Notes: generated by a model from the letters alone, not told the origin. Positions 1 through 9,790 are shown, counted from the first letter of the stretch. The stretch is 64,000 bases of DNA from Labrys sp. WJW (GCF_001676615.1 NZ_LYXZ01000008.1:1-64000), one strand, 5' to 3'. A program made the numbers and translations.

Positions 1-110
1 CGGCGGTGATCCTTTTCAGCATCGCCGCCCTGGCTCTCGTCGTCCCCGCCTATATGCGCTGGCGCGGACGCGGCAAGGTTCTCACCCAGCTCGCCGCTTC
101 CGAGGATTGA
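1..110 (+). CDS. C-terminal end of a membrane protein (partial)
   Basis: Only the last 35 codons lie in the window, reading in the frame that begins at base 3 and ends with TGA at 108-110. They encode one hydrophobic segment (about 16 residues, AVILFSIAALALVVPAY) followed by a basic turn (MRWRGRGK) and a short polar tail ending in SED. This is the pattern of a last transmembrane helix with a cytoplasmic tail, as in many transporters. The family cannot be identified from this fragment. A strong hairpin terminator follows directly. Confidence 0.6.
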   Translation, partial: AVILFSIAALALVVPAYMRWRGRGKVLTQLAASED

Positions 111-113
111 TGC

Positions 114-152
114 AACGTTCCGGCAGCCATGCCGGGACGTTACTTTTCTTTC
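114..152 (+). terminator. Intrinsic terminator after the partial membrane protein
   Basis: A near-perfect 12-bp stem (AACGT-T-CCGGCA, 114-125, with the matching arm 130-141; one G-T pair) closes a GCCA loop and is followed by the T-rich run ACTTTTCTTTC. It lies 4 bases after the stop codon of the upstream gene. Confidence 0.8.
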
Positions 153-219
153 ATCTCGACTTGCAGTACACCACCCGCACCAGGCCGGGCCCCTCTGGCA
201 GTTCCCGATGCGTAGCGTT

Positions 220-264
220 CCGGGACCTGTGATGTCGGACTGGAGCAAACAGAGCGGTCCCGGC
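220..264 (+). promoter_or_regulatory. Inverted repeat in the leader of the TerC-type gene
   Basis: CCGGGACC at 220-227 is matched by GGTCCCGG at 257-264 around a 29-base loop, about 90 bases before the next start codon. TerC/YjbE genes in many bacteria have a manganese-sensing yybP-ykoY riboswitch. I looked for its conserved bulges here and could not recognise them, so this is only a possible leader structure. Confidence 0.25.
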
Positions 265-350
265 GCGTCGGCGTCCCCTAGCGCCCCAGGCTTCCTTCCT
301 GGCTCGAATCGGCACCGCTCTCCCGCACCGGAACGAGAGAGCCTTCCTCC

Positions 351-1019
351 ATGCCCGATATCCTTGCCATCCTGTCGGAAGCCATTTCCGTCTCCTCCCT
401 GGTCGCGCTCGGCCAGGTCATCCTGATCGACCTGGTCCTGGCCGGCGACAATGCCATCGTCATCGGCCTCGCCGCCGCCGGCCTTCCCAAGGAGCAGCGG
501 ACCCGCGCCATCCTGATCGGCATCGCCGCCGCCACCGTCTTGCGCATCTTCTTCGCCGCCATCACCACCCAGCTTCTCGCCATTGTCGGGCTTCTGCTCG
601 CCGGCGGCATCCTGCTCTTGTGGGTGTGCTGGAAGATGTGGCGCGAACTGAGCACCAGCCATAGTGAGGAAGCCGCCGCCCAACACGCCCTCGACGGCGA
701 CGGGGAAAACGGCAACGGCTCGAGCAACGGCACCCCGCGCAAGACTTTCGCCCAGGCCGCCTGGCAGATCGTGGTCGCCGACGTCTCGATGTCGCTCGAC
801 AACGTCCTCGCCGTCGCCGGCGCGGCGCGCGACCATCTGTGGGTGTTGATTTTCGGCCTGGTCGTCTCGATCGCACTGATGGGTATCGCGGCGAGCCTGA
901 TCGCCCGCCTGCTCAACCGCTATCGCTGGATTGCCTATGTCGGCCTCATCGCCATCCTCTATGTCGCCGGCGACATGATCTATCGCGGCGCCAAGGAAGT
1001 CTGGCCGCTGATGTTCTGA
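351..1019 (+). CDS. TerC/YjbE-family integral membrane protein
   Basis: This 222-residue protein has the TerC architecture: hydrophobic helices in two halves, each with an acidic membrane signature, LVLAGDNAIVIG near residues 28-39 and SMSLDNVLAVAG near 147-158. A Gly/Asn/Ser-rich soluble loop (about residues 104-130) joins the halves. TerC-family proteins are linked to metal-ion export, including Mn(II) for the YjbE/Alx branch, and to tellurite resistance. Metal export is therefore the likely role, but the ion cannot be read from the sequence. There is no strong ribosome site; the start was chosen because the hydrophobic N-terminus begins there. The gene stands alone, with a terminator before and after it. 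Confidence 0.85.
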   Translation: MPDILAILSEAISVSSLVALGQVILIDLVLAGDNAIVIGLAAAGLPKEQRTRAILIGIAAATVLRIFFAAITTQLLAIVGLLLAGGILLLWVCWKMWRELSTSHSEEAAAQHALDGDGENGNGSSNGTPRKTFAQAAWQIVVADVSMSLDNVLAVAGAARDHLWVLIFGLVVSIALMGIAASLIARLLNRYRWIAYVGLIAILYVAGDMIYRGAKEVWPLMF

Positions 1020-1043
1020 CGCGGTTGACCTGAGCATCATCCA

Positions 1044-1069
1044 GGCCGGCAGCAATGCCGGCCTTTTTT
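1044..1069 (+). terminator. Intrinsic terminator after the TerC-type gene
   Basis: GGCCGGCA (1044-1051), loop GCAA, TGCCGGCC (1056-1063), then six T. This is a textbook rho-independent terminator 25 bases after the TerC stop. Confidence 0.92.
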
Positions 1070-1293
1070 CTGGATCGGCATCCATGTTGCTCACGGATGA
1101 TGAACGTCCCTCAGGAATCGCTCCCTGTTTCAAGGCGCTCTTCCCTGTCGCACAGTGACCGGGGGACGCTGGCAATAGCCGCCTGATATGAACGGGATAG
1201 CAACGTTTTCGAGGAAAAGGCCGATCGCCTATTGCCGTTTGCCTCGTCGAATCTTCTGAGGTACGTTCCCGAAAGATCGGGACAGGTGGAACC

Positions 1294-2322
1294 ATGGCGC
1301 GGGCAACGGTGCACGATCTGGCGCGTGCGGCGGGCGTGAGCCTGGCCACCATCGACCGCGTGCTCAATCGCCGCGGCGGCGTGCGGCCGGCGACGATCGA
1401 GAAGGTCGAGCAGGCCATGGCCCGGCTGAACTATCGCCGCGACATGGCGGCCGCGATGCTGGCCAAGCAGCAGGAATATCGCTTCGTCTTTCTCGTCCCG
1501 GTCGGCGTGAACACCTTCATGCGCAACCTGGCGAACGAAGCCACACGGTTGTCCGATCTCAATGCCGCCGACCGGATCAGCATCCGTGTCGTGGAGATCC
1601 CGCCCTTCGACGACGACAGGCTCGCCGGGATCCTCAACGGGCTCGACAGCGCCGATATCTCGGGCGTGGCCGTGGTCGCCACCGAGAACGCCCAGATACG
1701 CCAGGCCATCGACCGGCTGGCCGAGCGGGGCATCCCGGTAGTGACGCTGGTGTCCGACGTGCCGGCTTCACGCCGCGCCCATTTCGTCGGCATCGACAAC
1801 AGCGCGGCCGGCCGCACTGCTGGTTCGCTGATGGGGCGCTTCCTGCGCGGACGTTCGGGCCGCATTGCCGTGCTCGCCGGCTCGATGCTGCTGCGCGACC
1901 ATGTCGAGCGCCATTTCGGCTTCGAGCGCGTGCTGCGAACCGAGTATCCCGATCTCGTCACCCTGCCGGTGATCGAGGGCCGCGACAATGGCGCCGTCGT
2001 CGAGGAGGTGCTCGGCACCCTGCTCGACGACCATCCGGATATCATCGGCCTCTACAGCCTCGGCGGCGGCAATCGCGGCGTGATCGCCGCCCTGAACAAG
2101 CGCCAAGCCGGCGCCCGCATCTGCGTGATCGCGCATGAGTTGACCACCCATTGCCGCGAAGCCCTGGTCGACGGCACCTTCGATGCCATCCTCAACCAGG
2201 ACCCTGGCCATGAAGCCCGCAGCGCCATGCGCGTGCTGCGCGCCCTCACCGACGGCCAGCCCATCGACCAGGGCCAGGAACGCATCCGCATCGACATCTA
2301 TCTCAGGGACAATCTACCCTGA
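1294..2322 (+). CDS. LacI-family transcriptional regulator
   Basis: The protein has 342 residues. Residues 4-50 form the LacI-type helix-turn-helix and hinge (TVHDLARAAGVSLATIDRVL). The rest is a periplasmic-binding-protein-like effector domain with typical elements: a VGIDNSAAGRTAG segment, a RSGRIAVLAGS strand and a late LYSLGGGNRG segment. Regulators of this sugar-binding type usually control a nearby ABC transporter or catabolic operon, but none is adjacent, so the effector and target are unknown. It converges on ubiG with a gap of 6 bases. The 270-base upstream space holds the preceding terminator and presumably its promoter. Confidence 0.9.
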   Translation: MARATVHDLARAAGVSLATIDRVLNRRGGVRPATIEKVEQAMARLNYRRDMAAAMLAKQQEYRFVFLVPVGVNTFMRNLANEATRLSDLNAADRISIRVVEIPPFDDDRLAGILNGLDSADISGVAVVATENAQIRQAIDRLAERGIPVVTLVSDVPASRRAHFVGIDNSAAGRTAGSLMGRFLRGRSGRIAVLAGSMLLRDHVERHFGFERVLRTEYPDLVTLPVIEGRDNGAVVEEVLGTLLDDHPDIIGLYSLGGGNRGVIAALNKRQAGARICVIAHELTTHCREALVDGTFDAILNQDPGHEARSAMRVLRALTDGQPIDQGQERIRIDIYLRDNLP

Positions 2323-2328
2323 GGCTCC

Positions 2329-3078
2329 TCACGCCCCTCGCGAAAACACCATCATGAAGTTGACGTCGGTGTCGCGGCTGAGGCGCCATTCGTCCAGCAG
2401 GGGATTGTAGACCACGCCGCAGCGGTCGAGCTCGGCCAGGCCTTGCGGCGTCACCGCTTCCTCGATCTCCGCCGGCGTGACGAACTTGTTCCAGTCATGC
2501 GTGCCACGCGGCACCCAGCCCAGCACCTTCTCGGCCGCGACGATCGCCAGCGCATAGGCCTTCATGGTGCGGTTGAGGGTGGCGACGAAGAGGAGGCCGC
2601 CGGGCTTCACCATATCAGCGCATGTCTTCAGGAAAGCGGCGGGATCGGTGACATGCTCGACGATCTCCATCGCCAGCACCACGTCGAAGCGCTCCCCGGC
2701 CGCTTCGAGATCCTCGGCAGGCAGGACGCGATAGTCGATGGCGAGGCCCGAGCGGGCAGCATGGGCCTTGGCCATCTCGACATTGGTCGCGGCCATGTCG
2801 ATGCCGACGACCTCGCCGCCAAGCTTGGCCAGCGGCTCGCTGAGCAGGCCTGCACCGCAGCCGATATCGGCGAGCCTGAGGCCCTTCAGCCCGTCGAGGG
2901 CGACGGAGGAGCGGCCGAAATGCCCGGCGATCTGATCCCTGACATAGCGCAGTCGCACCGGGTTCAGCCGGTGCAGCGCCCGCATGGTGCCGCGCGGGTT
3001 CCACCAATCGGCCGCCATCGCCTCGAAGCGTTCGATCTCCTTGGGATCGACCGACGAACCCTTGCCTGCTGCGCTCAT
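2329..3078 (-). CDS. ubiG: Ubiquinone biosynthesis O-methyltransferase UbiG
   Basis: UbiG carries out the two SAM-dependent O-methylations of ubiquinone synthesis. From the ATG at 3078 the protein is 249 residues, the usual family length. An upstream ATG at 3186 in the same frame would add 36 unconserved residues and was not chosen. Motif I (LADIGCGAGLLSEPLA, near residues 69-84), the acidic EIVEHV segment near 135 and the PRGTHDWNKFV stretch typical of UbiG are all present. The opening FEAMAADWWNPRG is also characteristic of the family. It is transcribed divergently from the large gdh gene. Confidence 0.95.
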   Translation of the reverse strand: MSAAGKGSSVDPKEIERFEAMAADWWNPRGTMRALHRLNPVRLRYVRDQIAGHFGRSSVALDGLKGLRLADIGCGAGLLSEPLAKLGGEVVGIDMAATNVEMAKAHAARSGLAIDYRVLPAEDLEAAGERFDVVLAMEIVEHVTDPAAFLKTCADMVKPGGLLFVATLNRTMKAYALAIVAAEKVLGWVPRGTHDWNKFVTPAEIEEAVTPQGLAELDRCGVVYNPLLDEWRLSRDTDVNFMMVFSRGA

Positions 3079-3534
3079 GCCTGCGTCCTGGAGAAAGACG
3101 CGTTCCGACGGAAACGCTTGCTTGCCCCAGCTCCCTGTTTCGGTGCCTCTTGCGATTCTTGCCGATTCCGTCAAATCGCAAAACACAAAAATCGCGTGGT
3201 ACGGAGCAGAAAATTACCGTTTTCAGCCGCCTGTGTGGCCCCGATCTACCCCTAAGGCAACCCCATTAACAATGCCCCGCTCTCTTTCTCGATATTGTCA
3301 TCGCAATTTGGCAATTTCCGTCGCGCCTGGACTTTGAGCGGCCTTAATTTCAGCTATGGTCACCCGAGCCGCATCGACCGGGCAATGCCGGCCTTCCCAA
3401 GGTGAGGAATCCTCGCCCCGGGTAGGACTGCACGGCATTCGGCCAATGTGGAATTTCCGAGCCCGTCGCTGGGCGGGTTCGGAAATTCCACAGAGCGCCG
3501 CCACAAGGCGGCGTAGCAAGAAGGGATGAACGAG
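3079..3534. other. Divergent ubiG/gdh intergenic region with palindromes
   Basis: This 456-base spacer has no convincing gene. It contains a degenerate piece of repeat family R1 at about 3149-3186 (TGCGATT...AAATCGCAAAAC), an AT-richer stretch around 3180-3360 that probably carries the two promoters, a 17-bp near-palindrome at 3401-3417 (GGTGAGGAATCCTCGCC) and the long inverted repeat listed separately at 3447-3492. Confidence 0.6.
3447..3492 (+). promoter_or_regulatory. Long inverted repeat just upstream of gdh
   Basis: The left arm TGTGGAATTTCCGAGCCC (from 3447) is answered by GGGTTCGGAAATTCCACA (ending 3492), about 17 of 18 positions paired, around a short G/C-rich centre. It lies some 40 bases before the gdh start. 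It could be an operator, an mRNA leader hairpin or another dispersed palindrome; the sequence alone does not decide. Confidence 0.5.
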
Positions 3535-6500
3535 ATGGCGTGGCGCGACGACGAAGCCCGGGCGGCCCTGATCCACAAGGCGGCAAGGAGCCTCCAGCCA
3601 GGCAAGACCCCTCCCACCTTCGCCGAAGTACTCTTCGGCCGAACCACCCTCGAAGACCTCGCCACCCATGACGCCGCCTCGCTCGCCTTCCTGGCCGAGC
3701 AGGCCTGGGACCATGTGCAGCGCCGCACGCCCGGCCATGCCGATATCCGCGTCGTCAATCCCGACATGCCCGACGGCCGCGAGATCTCGGTCATCGAGAT
3801 CCTCAACGACAACATGCCCTTCCTGTTCGATTCCACCATGGCCGAGCTTTCGGAACGCGGGATCGAGGCACAATTGGTCGCCCACCCCATCATCGCGCTG
3901 GAGCGCGACGCCCAGGGCAAGCTCGTGCAATTCTTCGGCGATGCCGTGCCGGACGGCAGCAAGGGCGTGCGCGAGAGCCTCATCCACATCCATATCGCCC
4001 GCATCGATTCGGACGCCGACCGGCAGAGCCTGATCGACGGGCTGACGCTGGTGTTCAACGACGTCAGGGCCTGCGTGGTGGATTGGCGCGCCATGCGCGA
4101 CCGGGTCGAGCAGGCGATCGAATCCTTCCGCACCAATCCGCCGCCGCTGCCGGTCGACGAGATCGCCGAGGCCAACCAGCTCCTGCAATGGATCTGCTCG
4201 GACAATTTCACCTTCCTGGGCCTGCGGGAATATCGCTTCTCCACCGACAGCGACGCCTCCGACGAAGTCAGTGAGGGCGAGGGCCTCGGCATCCTCAGGG
4301 ATCCCGAGGTCAAGATCCTGCGCCGCGGCACCGAATTGGTGGTGATGACGCCGGAAATCCGCGAATTCATGCGCGAGCCGACGATCCTGATCGTCACCAA
4401 GGCGAATGTGAACAGCCGCGTCCATCGCCGCGTGCGCATGGACTATATCGGCGTCAAGCTCTACACGCCCGACGGCCAGGTCGAGGGCGAATTGCGCGTC
4501 GTCGGCCTGTTCACCTCGGCAGCCTATACGCGCTCGGTGCGCCAGATCCCCTATGTCCGCCACAAGGTCGCCCAGGTGCTGCAGCGCGCCGGGCTCGATC
4601 CGCAGAGCCATTCGGGCAAGGCGATCCTGCACATCCTCGAAGAATATCCGCGCGACGAACTCGTGCAGGTCGATTCCGAGACGCTCTACAACTTCGCCAT
4701 GGAAATCCTGCTCCTCTATGAGCGCCCGCGCCTGCGTGCGCTGGTGAGGGCCGACAAGTTCGACCGCTTCGTCTCCATCCTCGTCTTCATTCCCCGCGAG
4801 AAATACGACACCGACGTGCGCATCGGCATCGGCAATTATCTGGCGAATGCCTATAAGGGCCGCCTTTCGGCCTCCTATGCGGCCTTCCCCGAAGGGCCGC
4901 TGGCGCGCGTGCATTACATCATCGGCCGCTATGAAGGGGATACGCCCTTCATCGAGCGTTCGGTGCTGGAAGCCGGCATCACTGCCATCGCCACCAATTG
5001 GGGCGACAAACTGCGGGCCGCCCTGACCGGCACCACCGACGGCATGCGTGCGCGCCTGCTCGGCAACCGCTACGCCAATGCCTTCACCGGCGGCTATCCC
5101 GAAACCTTCTCCACCGCCCAGGCCATCGCCGACATCGGCGTGATCGAGAAGCTGACGCCCGCCCGCCCCGTGGCGATCCTGGTCTATCGCCTGGAGGAGG
5201 ACGACACGCCTTCGCGCTGCGGCCTCAAGGTCTTCTCGCAGGGCGCACCGATGTCGCTGTCCTATCGCGTGCCGGTGATCGAGAATCACGGCCTGCGCGT
5301 GGTCGACGAACGCACCTACGAGATCACCCCCACCGCCAAGCCGGCGCCGGCTCCCGTCTGGCTGCACGACATGACGGTGGAGACCAGCGACGGCCAGCCG
5401 ATCCCTCCCGGCATCGACTTCCAGCATCGCCTCGAAGCCTCGATCATGGCGGTGGTCGGCGACTATGCCGAATCCGACGGCTACAACGCCCTCGTCCTGC
5501 GCACCTCGCTGGGCTGGCGCGAGATCTCCGCCATCCGGGCTTTGTCGCGCTATCTGCGCCAGATCCGCGCCCCCTTCAGCCAGGACTATATGTGGGAAAC
5601 GGCGCGCAAGAATCCGCAGATCACCGCCAGCATCGTGGCCCTGTTCCGCGCCCGCCACGACCCAAGGCTGACGGCCACCGATGCCGAGCGGGCCGCGCAT
5701 GAAGCCGAGATCGTGGCCGAGATCGAGGAACAATTGCAATCGGTCTCCTCGCTCGATGAGGACCGCATCCTGCGTCGTTTCACCAATCTGGTGCAGGCGA
5801 TCATGCGCACCAATCTCTGGCAGGTCGGCCCGGACGGCCAGCCCCGGCCGGTGATCAGCTTCAAGTTCGAATGCCGCAAGGTCGAGGGCCTGCCCGCCCC
5901 CAAGCCGCTCTACGAGATCTTCGTCTATTCGCCGCGTGTTGAGGGCATCCACCTGCGCTTCGGCAAGGTGGCGCGCGGCGGCCTGCGCTGGTCCGACCGC
6001 CCCCAGGATTTCCGCACCGAGATCCTGGGTCTTGTCAAAGCACAACAGGTCAAGAATGCGGTGATCGTGCCCGTCGGCGCCAAGGGCGGCTTCGTGCCCA
6101 AGCGCCTGCCGCCGCCGTCCAACCGCGATGCCTGGCTGGCCGAGGGAACGGAAGCCTACCGCATCTTCATCCGCTCGCTGCTGGAACTCACCGACAATAT
6201 CGACGGCGACAACATCGTGCCGCCCGACAACACCGTGCGCCATGACGGCGACGACCCCTATCTGGTGGTCGCGGCCGACAAGGGCACCGCCACCTTCTCC
6301 GACACGGCCAATGCCATCTCCATCGAGAAGCATCACTGGCTGGGTGACGCCTTCGCATCGGGTGGCAGCCAGGGTTACGACCACAAGAAGATGGGTATCA
6401 CCGCCCGCGGGGCCTGGGAGGCGGTAAAGCGACATTTCCGCGAACTCGGCACCGACATCCAGGTCGAGCCCTTCACCGCCGTCGGCGTCGGCGACATGTC

Positions 6501-8355
6501 GGGCGACGTCTTCGGCAACGGCATGCTGCTGTCGCCGGCGACCAAGGTGGTCGCGGCCTTCGACCATCGCGACATCTTTATCGATCCTTCGCCCGATCCC
6601 GCCATCAGCCATGCCGAGCGCCTGCGCATGTTCAACCTGCCGCGATCCAGTTGGCAGGATTACGACAAGTCGCTGATCTCCAAGGGCGGCGGCGTGTTCT
6701 CACGTTCGCTCAAGGCCATCCCGCTTTCCGCCGAAATGCGCGCGCTGCTCGATCTCGACAAGGCCGAGGCAACGCCCACCGAGGTGATGACGGCGATCCT
6801 CAAGGCCCGCGCCGATCTCCTGTGGTTCGGCGGCATCGGCACCTATATCCGCGCCGCCAGCGAGACCGACGACCAGGTCGGCGACCGCGCCAACGACCCC
6901 ATCCGCATCACCGGCGCCGATGTCAGGGCCCGGGTGATCGGCGAGGGTGCCAATCTCGGCGCCACCCAGCGCGGCCGCATCGAGGCGGCACAGAAGGGCA
7001 TCAAGCTCAATACCGACGCCATCGACAATTCCGCCGGCGTCAACACCTCCGACGTCGAGGTGAACATCAAGATCGCTCTGGCCCGGCCCGAGCGTGACCA
7101 GCGCCTGACGCAGGCCGATCGCAACATCCTGCTGGCTGTTATGACCGACGAGGTCGGTTCGCTGGTGCTGCGCAACAACTACCTGCAGACGCTGGCGCTC
7201 TCGCTCTCCGAGCGCAAGGGAGTCGCCGAGACCGGCTTCCTCACCCGCCTGATGCAGTCGCTCGAACAGCGCGGCCTGCTCGACCGCGGCGTGGAATTCC
7301 TGCCCGACGACGTCGCCATCGCCGAGCGCACCCGCCGCGGCCAGGCCCTGACGCGGCCGGAACTCGCCGTGCTGCTCGCCTATGCCAAACTGACGCTCTA
7401 TGATGACCTGCTGGTCACCAGCGTGCCGGACGATCCCTATCTGGCCCGCGAGTTGTCGGTGTATTTCCCGCCCGAGATCCAGAACCGCTTCCCCGATGCC
7501 GTCGAGAACCATCGGCTGCGGCGCGAGATCATCGCCACCAATCTGGCCAACGGCATCATCAACCGCGGCGGACCCGCCTGCGTAGTGCGCCTCAGCGACG
7601 AGACCGACGCCGACGTCACCACCATCGCCATGGCCTTCGCCGCCGTGGATGAATCCTATGGCCTGCGCTATCTCTACGATGCCATCGATGCTCTCGACAA
7701 TCGTATCGACGGGCAGCTCCAGCTCAGCCTCTATGGCTTCCTGCAGGATCTCCTGCTCTCGCGCGTCGTGTGGTTCGTGCGCAATGTCGACTTCTCGCCC
7801 GGGTTGGAAGCGGTGATCGCCCGCTTCGGCGCCGGCGTCCATGAAATCGCCATCGGGCTCGACGCCACCTTGCCTGAGGCGATGCAGGCGGCACGCCTCA
7901 AGCGCACCCGCGAGCTGGTCGAGGGCGGCGTGCCTGAAGACCTCGCCGGCAGGATGGGCAACCTCGATCCGCTGGTGTCGGCGCCCGACATCGTGCTGGT
8001 AGCGGGCCGCACCGGCCGGGCCATTGGCGACACCGCGGCCACCTTCTACGCGGCGGAAGCCAATTTCCAGCTCGACCGCATCGTCACGGCTGCCCGCTCC
8101 GTGCCCGCCAGCGACTATTTCGAACGCCTTGCCATCGACCGGGCGATCGAACAGATCGCGGCTGCCGAGCGGCGCCTGGTCGCCGACATGCTGGCGACCG
8201 GTTCGTCCGGCCAGGCGGCGACGGATGCCTGGCTAGAGGCCCATCCCGAAGCCGCGCGCATCCGCCGCTCGGTGGAGGAAATCGCGGCCAGCGGCCTGAC
8301 CCTGGCCAAGCTCACCGTGGCGGCCAACATGCTGGGCGATCTCGTCAGGGAGTGA
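3535..8355 (+). CDS. gdhB: NAD-specific glutamate dehydrogenase, large (about 180 kDa) type
   Basis: It catalyses reversible NAD-dependent deamination of glutamate to 2-oxoglutarate. At about 1,606 residues it matches the large L-GDH class typical of alphaproteobacteria and pseudomonads. The long N-terminal part (to about residue 700) corresponds to the regulatory ACT-like region. The catalytic core carries GGLRWSDRPQDFRTE near 815-830, followed by VIVPVGAKGGFVPK with the conserved lysine. The NAD-binding part has GEGANLGATQRGR near 1145. An ATG at 3526 is also in frame, but the AAGAAGGG ribosome site abuts it. The ATG at 3535 has the right spacing (9 bases), so I prefer it. The gene name varies between species (gdhB, gdhZ, gdh2). 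Confidence 0.95.
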   Translation: MAWRDDEARAALIHKAARSLQPGKTPPTFAEVLFGRTTLEDLATHDAASLAFLAEQAWDHVQRRTPGHADIRVVNPDMPDGREISVIEILNDNMPFLFDSTMAELSERGIEAQLVAHPIIALERDAQGKLVQFFGDAVPDGSKGVRESLIHIHIARIDSDADRQSLIDGLTLVFNDVRACVVDWRAMRDRVEQAIESFRTNPPPLPVDEIAEANQLLQWICSDNFTFLGLREYRFSTDSDASDEVSEGEGLGILRDPEVKILRRGTELVVMTPEIREFMREPTILIVTKANVNSRVHRRVRMDYIGVKLYTPDGQVEGELRVVGLFTSAAYTRSVRQIPYVRHKVAQVLQRAGLDPQSHSGKAILHILEEYPRDELVQVDSETLYNFAMEILLLYERPRLRALVRADKFDRFVSILVFIPREKYDTDVRIGIGNYLANAYKGRLSASYAAFPEGPLARVHYIIGRYEGDTPFIERSVLEAGITAIATNWGDKLRAALTGTTDGMRARLLGNRYANAFTGGYPETFSTAQAIADIGVIEKLTPARPVAILVYRLEEDDTPSRCGLKVFSQGAPMSLSYRVPVIENHGLRVVDERTYEITPTAKPAPAPVWLHDMTVETSDGQPIPPGIDFQHRLEASIMAVVGDYAESDGYNALVLRTSLGWREISAIRALSRYLRQIRAPFSQDYMWETARKNPQITASIVALFRARHDPRLTATDAERAAHEAEIVAEIEEQLQSVSSLDEDRILRRFTNLVQAIMRTNLWQVGPDGQPRPVISFKFECRKVEGLPAPKPLYEIFVYSPRVEGIHLRFGKVARGGLRWSDRPQDFRTEILGLVKAQQVKNAVIVPVGAKGGFVPKRLPPPSNRDAWLAEGTEAYRIFIRSLLELTDNIDGDNIVPPDNTVRHDGDDPYLVVAADKGTATFSDTANAISIEKHHWLGDAFASGGSQGYDHKKMGITARGAWEAVKRHFRELGTDIQVEPFTAVGVGDMSGDVFGNGMLLSPATKVVAAFDHRDIFIDPSPDPAISHAERLRMFNLPRSSWQDYDKSLISKGGGVFSRSLKAIPLSAEMRALLDLDKAEATPTEVMTAILKARADLLWFGGIGTYIRAASETDDQVGDRANDPIRITGADVRARVIGEGANLGATQRGRIEAAQKGIKLNTDAIDNSAGVNTSDVEVNIKIALARPERDQRLTQADRNILLAVMTDEVGSLVLRNNYLQTLALSLSERKGVAETGFLTRLMQSLEQRGLLDRGVEFLPDDVAIAERTRRGQALTRPELAVLLAYAKLTLYDDLLVTSVPDDPYLARELSVYFPPEIQNRFPDAVENHRLRREIIATNLANGIINRGGPACVVRLSDETDADVTTIAMAFAAVDESYGLRYLYDAIDALDNRIDGQLQLSLYGFLQDLLLSRVVWFVRNVDFSPGLEAVIARFGAGVHEIAIGLDATLPEAMQAARLKRTRELVEGGVPEDLAGRMGNLDPLVSAPDIVLVAGRTGRAIGDTAATFYAAEANFQLDRIVTAARSVPASDYFERLAIDRAIEQIAAAERRLVADMLATGSSGQAATDAWLEAHPEAARIRRSVEEIAASGLTLAKLTVAANMLGDLVRE

Positions 8356-8449
8356 CGAGGTCGCGGATGGCCGGCCAGCTGGCACCTCGATGTTGCCGAC
8401 TGGCCTGTTCGCAAGGCTCCAGTTCAGTTCCTGCTTGAGGCAAGCGGTA

Positions 8450-9715
8450 TCAGGCAGGCGTTTCCTCGGCGTTTTGCGGCTGCCGGTCGGTCGCCGCAGC
8501 CGGGGAAGGCATGCGTGGCGCGATGTCGTGGCGTCCCCACACGAACAGCGCCAGCGCCACCAACGCCACGCTGCCATGGACCCAATAGGCTAAACCATAA
8601 CCGCCCAAATCGGTGAGCCAGCCGGCGACGACATTGCTCAACGAGGCTCCGATAGCCTGCACGGTCATGACGGCGGCGAGCCCGACATTGAAGCGGCCGG
8701 TACCAGAGAGAATGCGCTCGGCGGCGATGGGCGTGACAATACCGATCAGGCCGGCTCCCACGCCATCGAGAAATTGCACGGGGAAGATGAAGGCAAAGGA
8801 TGTGAAGGTCCCCGCGATCGCGCCACGGATCGGCAGGGCTGCCAGTGCAACGATGAATATGGCGGCCAGGCCGAACCGTCTGATCAGCCAGGGCGCCATC
8901 AACGCCATGCCGATCATCGAAAGCTGGGAAACGCCCGTCGTGATCGCGGTGGTCCTGAAAGGAGTGCCGAGCTGAATGGAGAAAGCCTGGGCGATCAGGC
9001 GGCTGATGGGAGCGTTGCCAAAATGAAATATCATCAGCACCAGGCTGAGCAAGACCAGCCCCTTGCTGCCGGCCAACACTGAAAATCCGGAAGGGGCCTC
9101 CGCTCCCTCGTGATGCGCCAGCCCGCGTGCAACTTGATGGTCGATCAATTTCGGCTCGATGGCGAGCGTCGCCGCAATCGTGGCAAAGGCGGCAAACAGC
9201 ATGAGCCCGACGACGCCGTGGAGGCCGAACAGGAGCGTTCCCGCATAGATCGCCGCCAGGGAGGCAACGTTCCCTGTGTGGTTCCAGAATTCGTTTCGGG
9301 ATACCTGGCGGGAAAAGCGCTCTTCGCCGACGAGCCCAAGCGTCAGGCCCATGAGCGCGGGACCGATGACGGCGCCGACGATGGCCGTCGCGGACTGTCC
9401 CCCGAAGACGGAAAGGCCATTGGGGGTCGCCAGCGTCCACAGAGCCATCATCGTCACAAAGGTGACGGGCAGGATGATCAGTGTCCGCTTGTAGGGCGAG
9501 GCATCGACGAGCGCGCCGAACACAGGCGTGGTCAGCATGCCCAACACCCCTCCGATCGTCGCGATCACGCCGAGTGTGAACGGCTCCCAGCCGCGGGTTG
9601 CAAGGAAACCGTCGAGAAAGGGCCCCAAACCATCGCGGGCATCGGCAAGGAAGAAGTTCAAGATCGACAGGGCGATGAGGGAGCGACGAAACTCGGAGGG
9701 TGGAGAGGACGTCAC
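8450..9715 (-). CDS. Major facilitator superfamily transporter
   Basis: This 421-residue protein has about 12 hydrophobic helices in two six-helix halves. The loop between helices 2 and 3 has the MFS-like FGALVDASPYKR (near residues 66-77), a form of the G-x3-D-R-x-G-R motif. Helix 1 contains FLADARDGLGPF, with charged residues inside the membrane part, as in drug or metabolite exporters. The substrate cannot be told. It converges on gdh and is divergent from the ArsB-like gene, separated by a copy of repeat R1. Confidence 0.85.
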   Translation of the reverse strand: MTSSPPSEFRRSLIALSILNFFLADARDGLGPFLDGFLATRGWEPFTLGVIATIGGVLGMLTTPVFGALVDASPYKRTLIILPVTFVTMMALWTLATPNGLSVFGGQSATAIVGAVIGPALMGLTLGLVGEERFSRQVSRNEFWNHTGNVASLAAIYAGTLLFGLHGVVGLMLFAAFATIAATLAIEPKLIDHQVARGLAHHEGAEAPSGFSVLAGSKGLVLLSLVLMIFHFGNAPISRLIAQAFSIQLGTPFRTTAITTGVSQLSMIGMALMAPWLIRRFGLAAIFIVALAALPIRGAIAGTFTSFAFIFPVQFLDGVGAGLIGIVTPIAAERILSGTGRFNVGLAAVMTVQAIGASLSNVVAGWLTDLGGYGLAYWVHGSVALVALALFVWGRHDIAPRMPSPAAATDRQPQNAEETPA

Positions 9716-9790
9716 GACTACTCCCGCGATCAGGTCTCTTCAACGACACGCCATGCCGAGCACCCGGCGGGAATGACGCAGGGATTTCCG

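Noticed and set aside
160..350. yybP-ykoY manganese riboswitch before the TerC-type gene
   Set aside because: An inverted repeat is present but I cannot find the conserved loop sequences of this riboswitch.
3298..6612. A 1,104-codon frame antisense to gdh
   Set aside because: It is a His/Asp/Gly-rich antisense frame typical of GC-rich genes and covers the well-conserved glutamate dehydrogenase.
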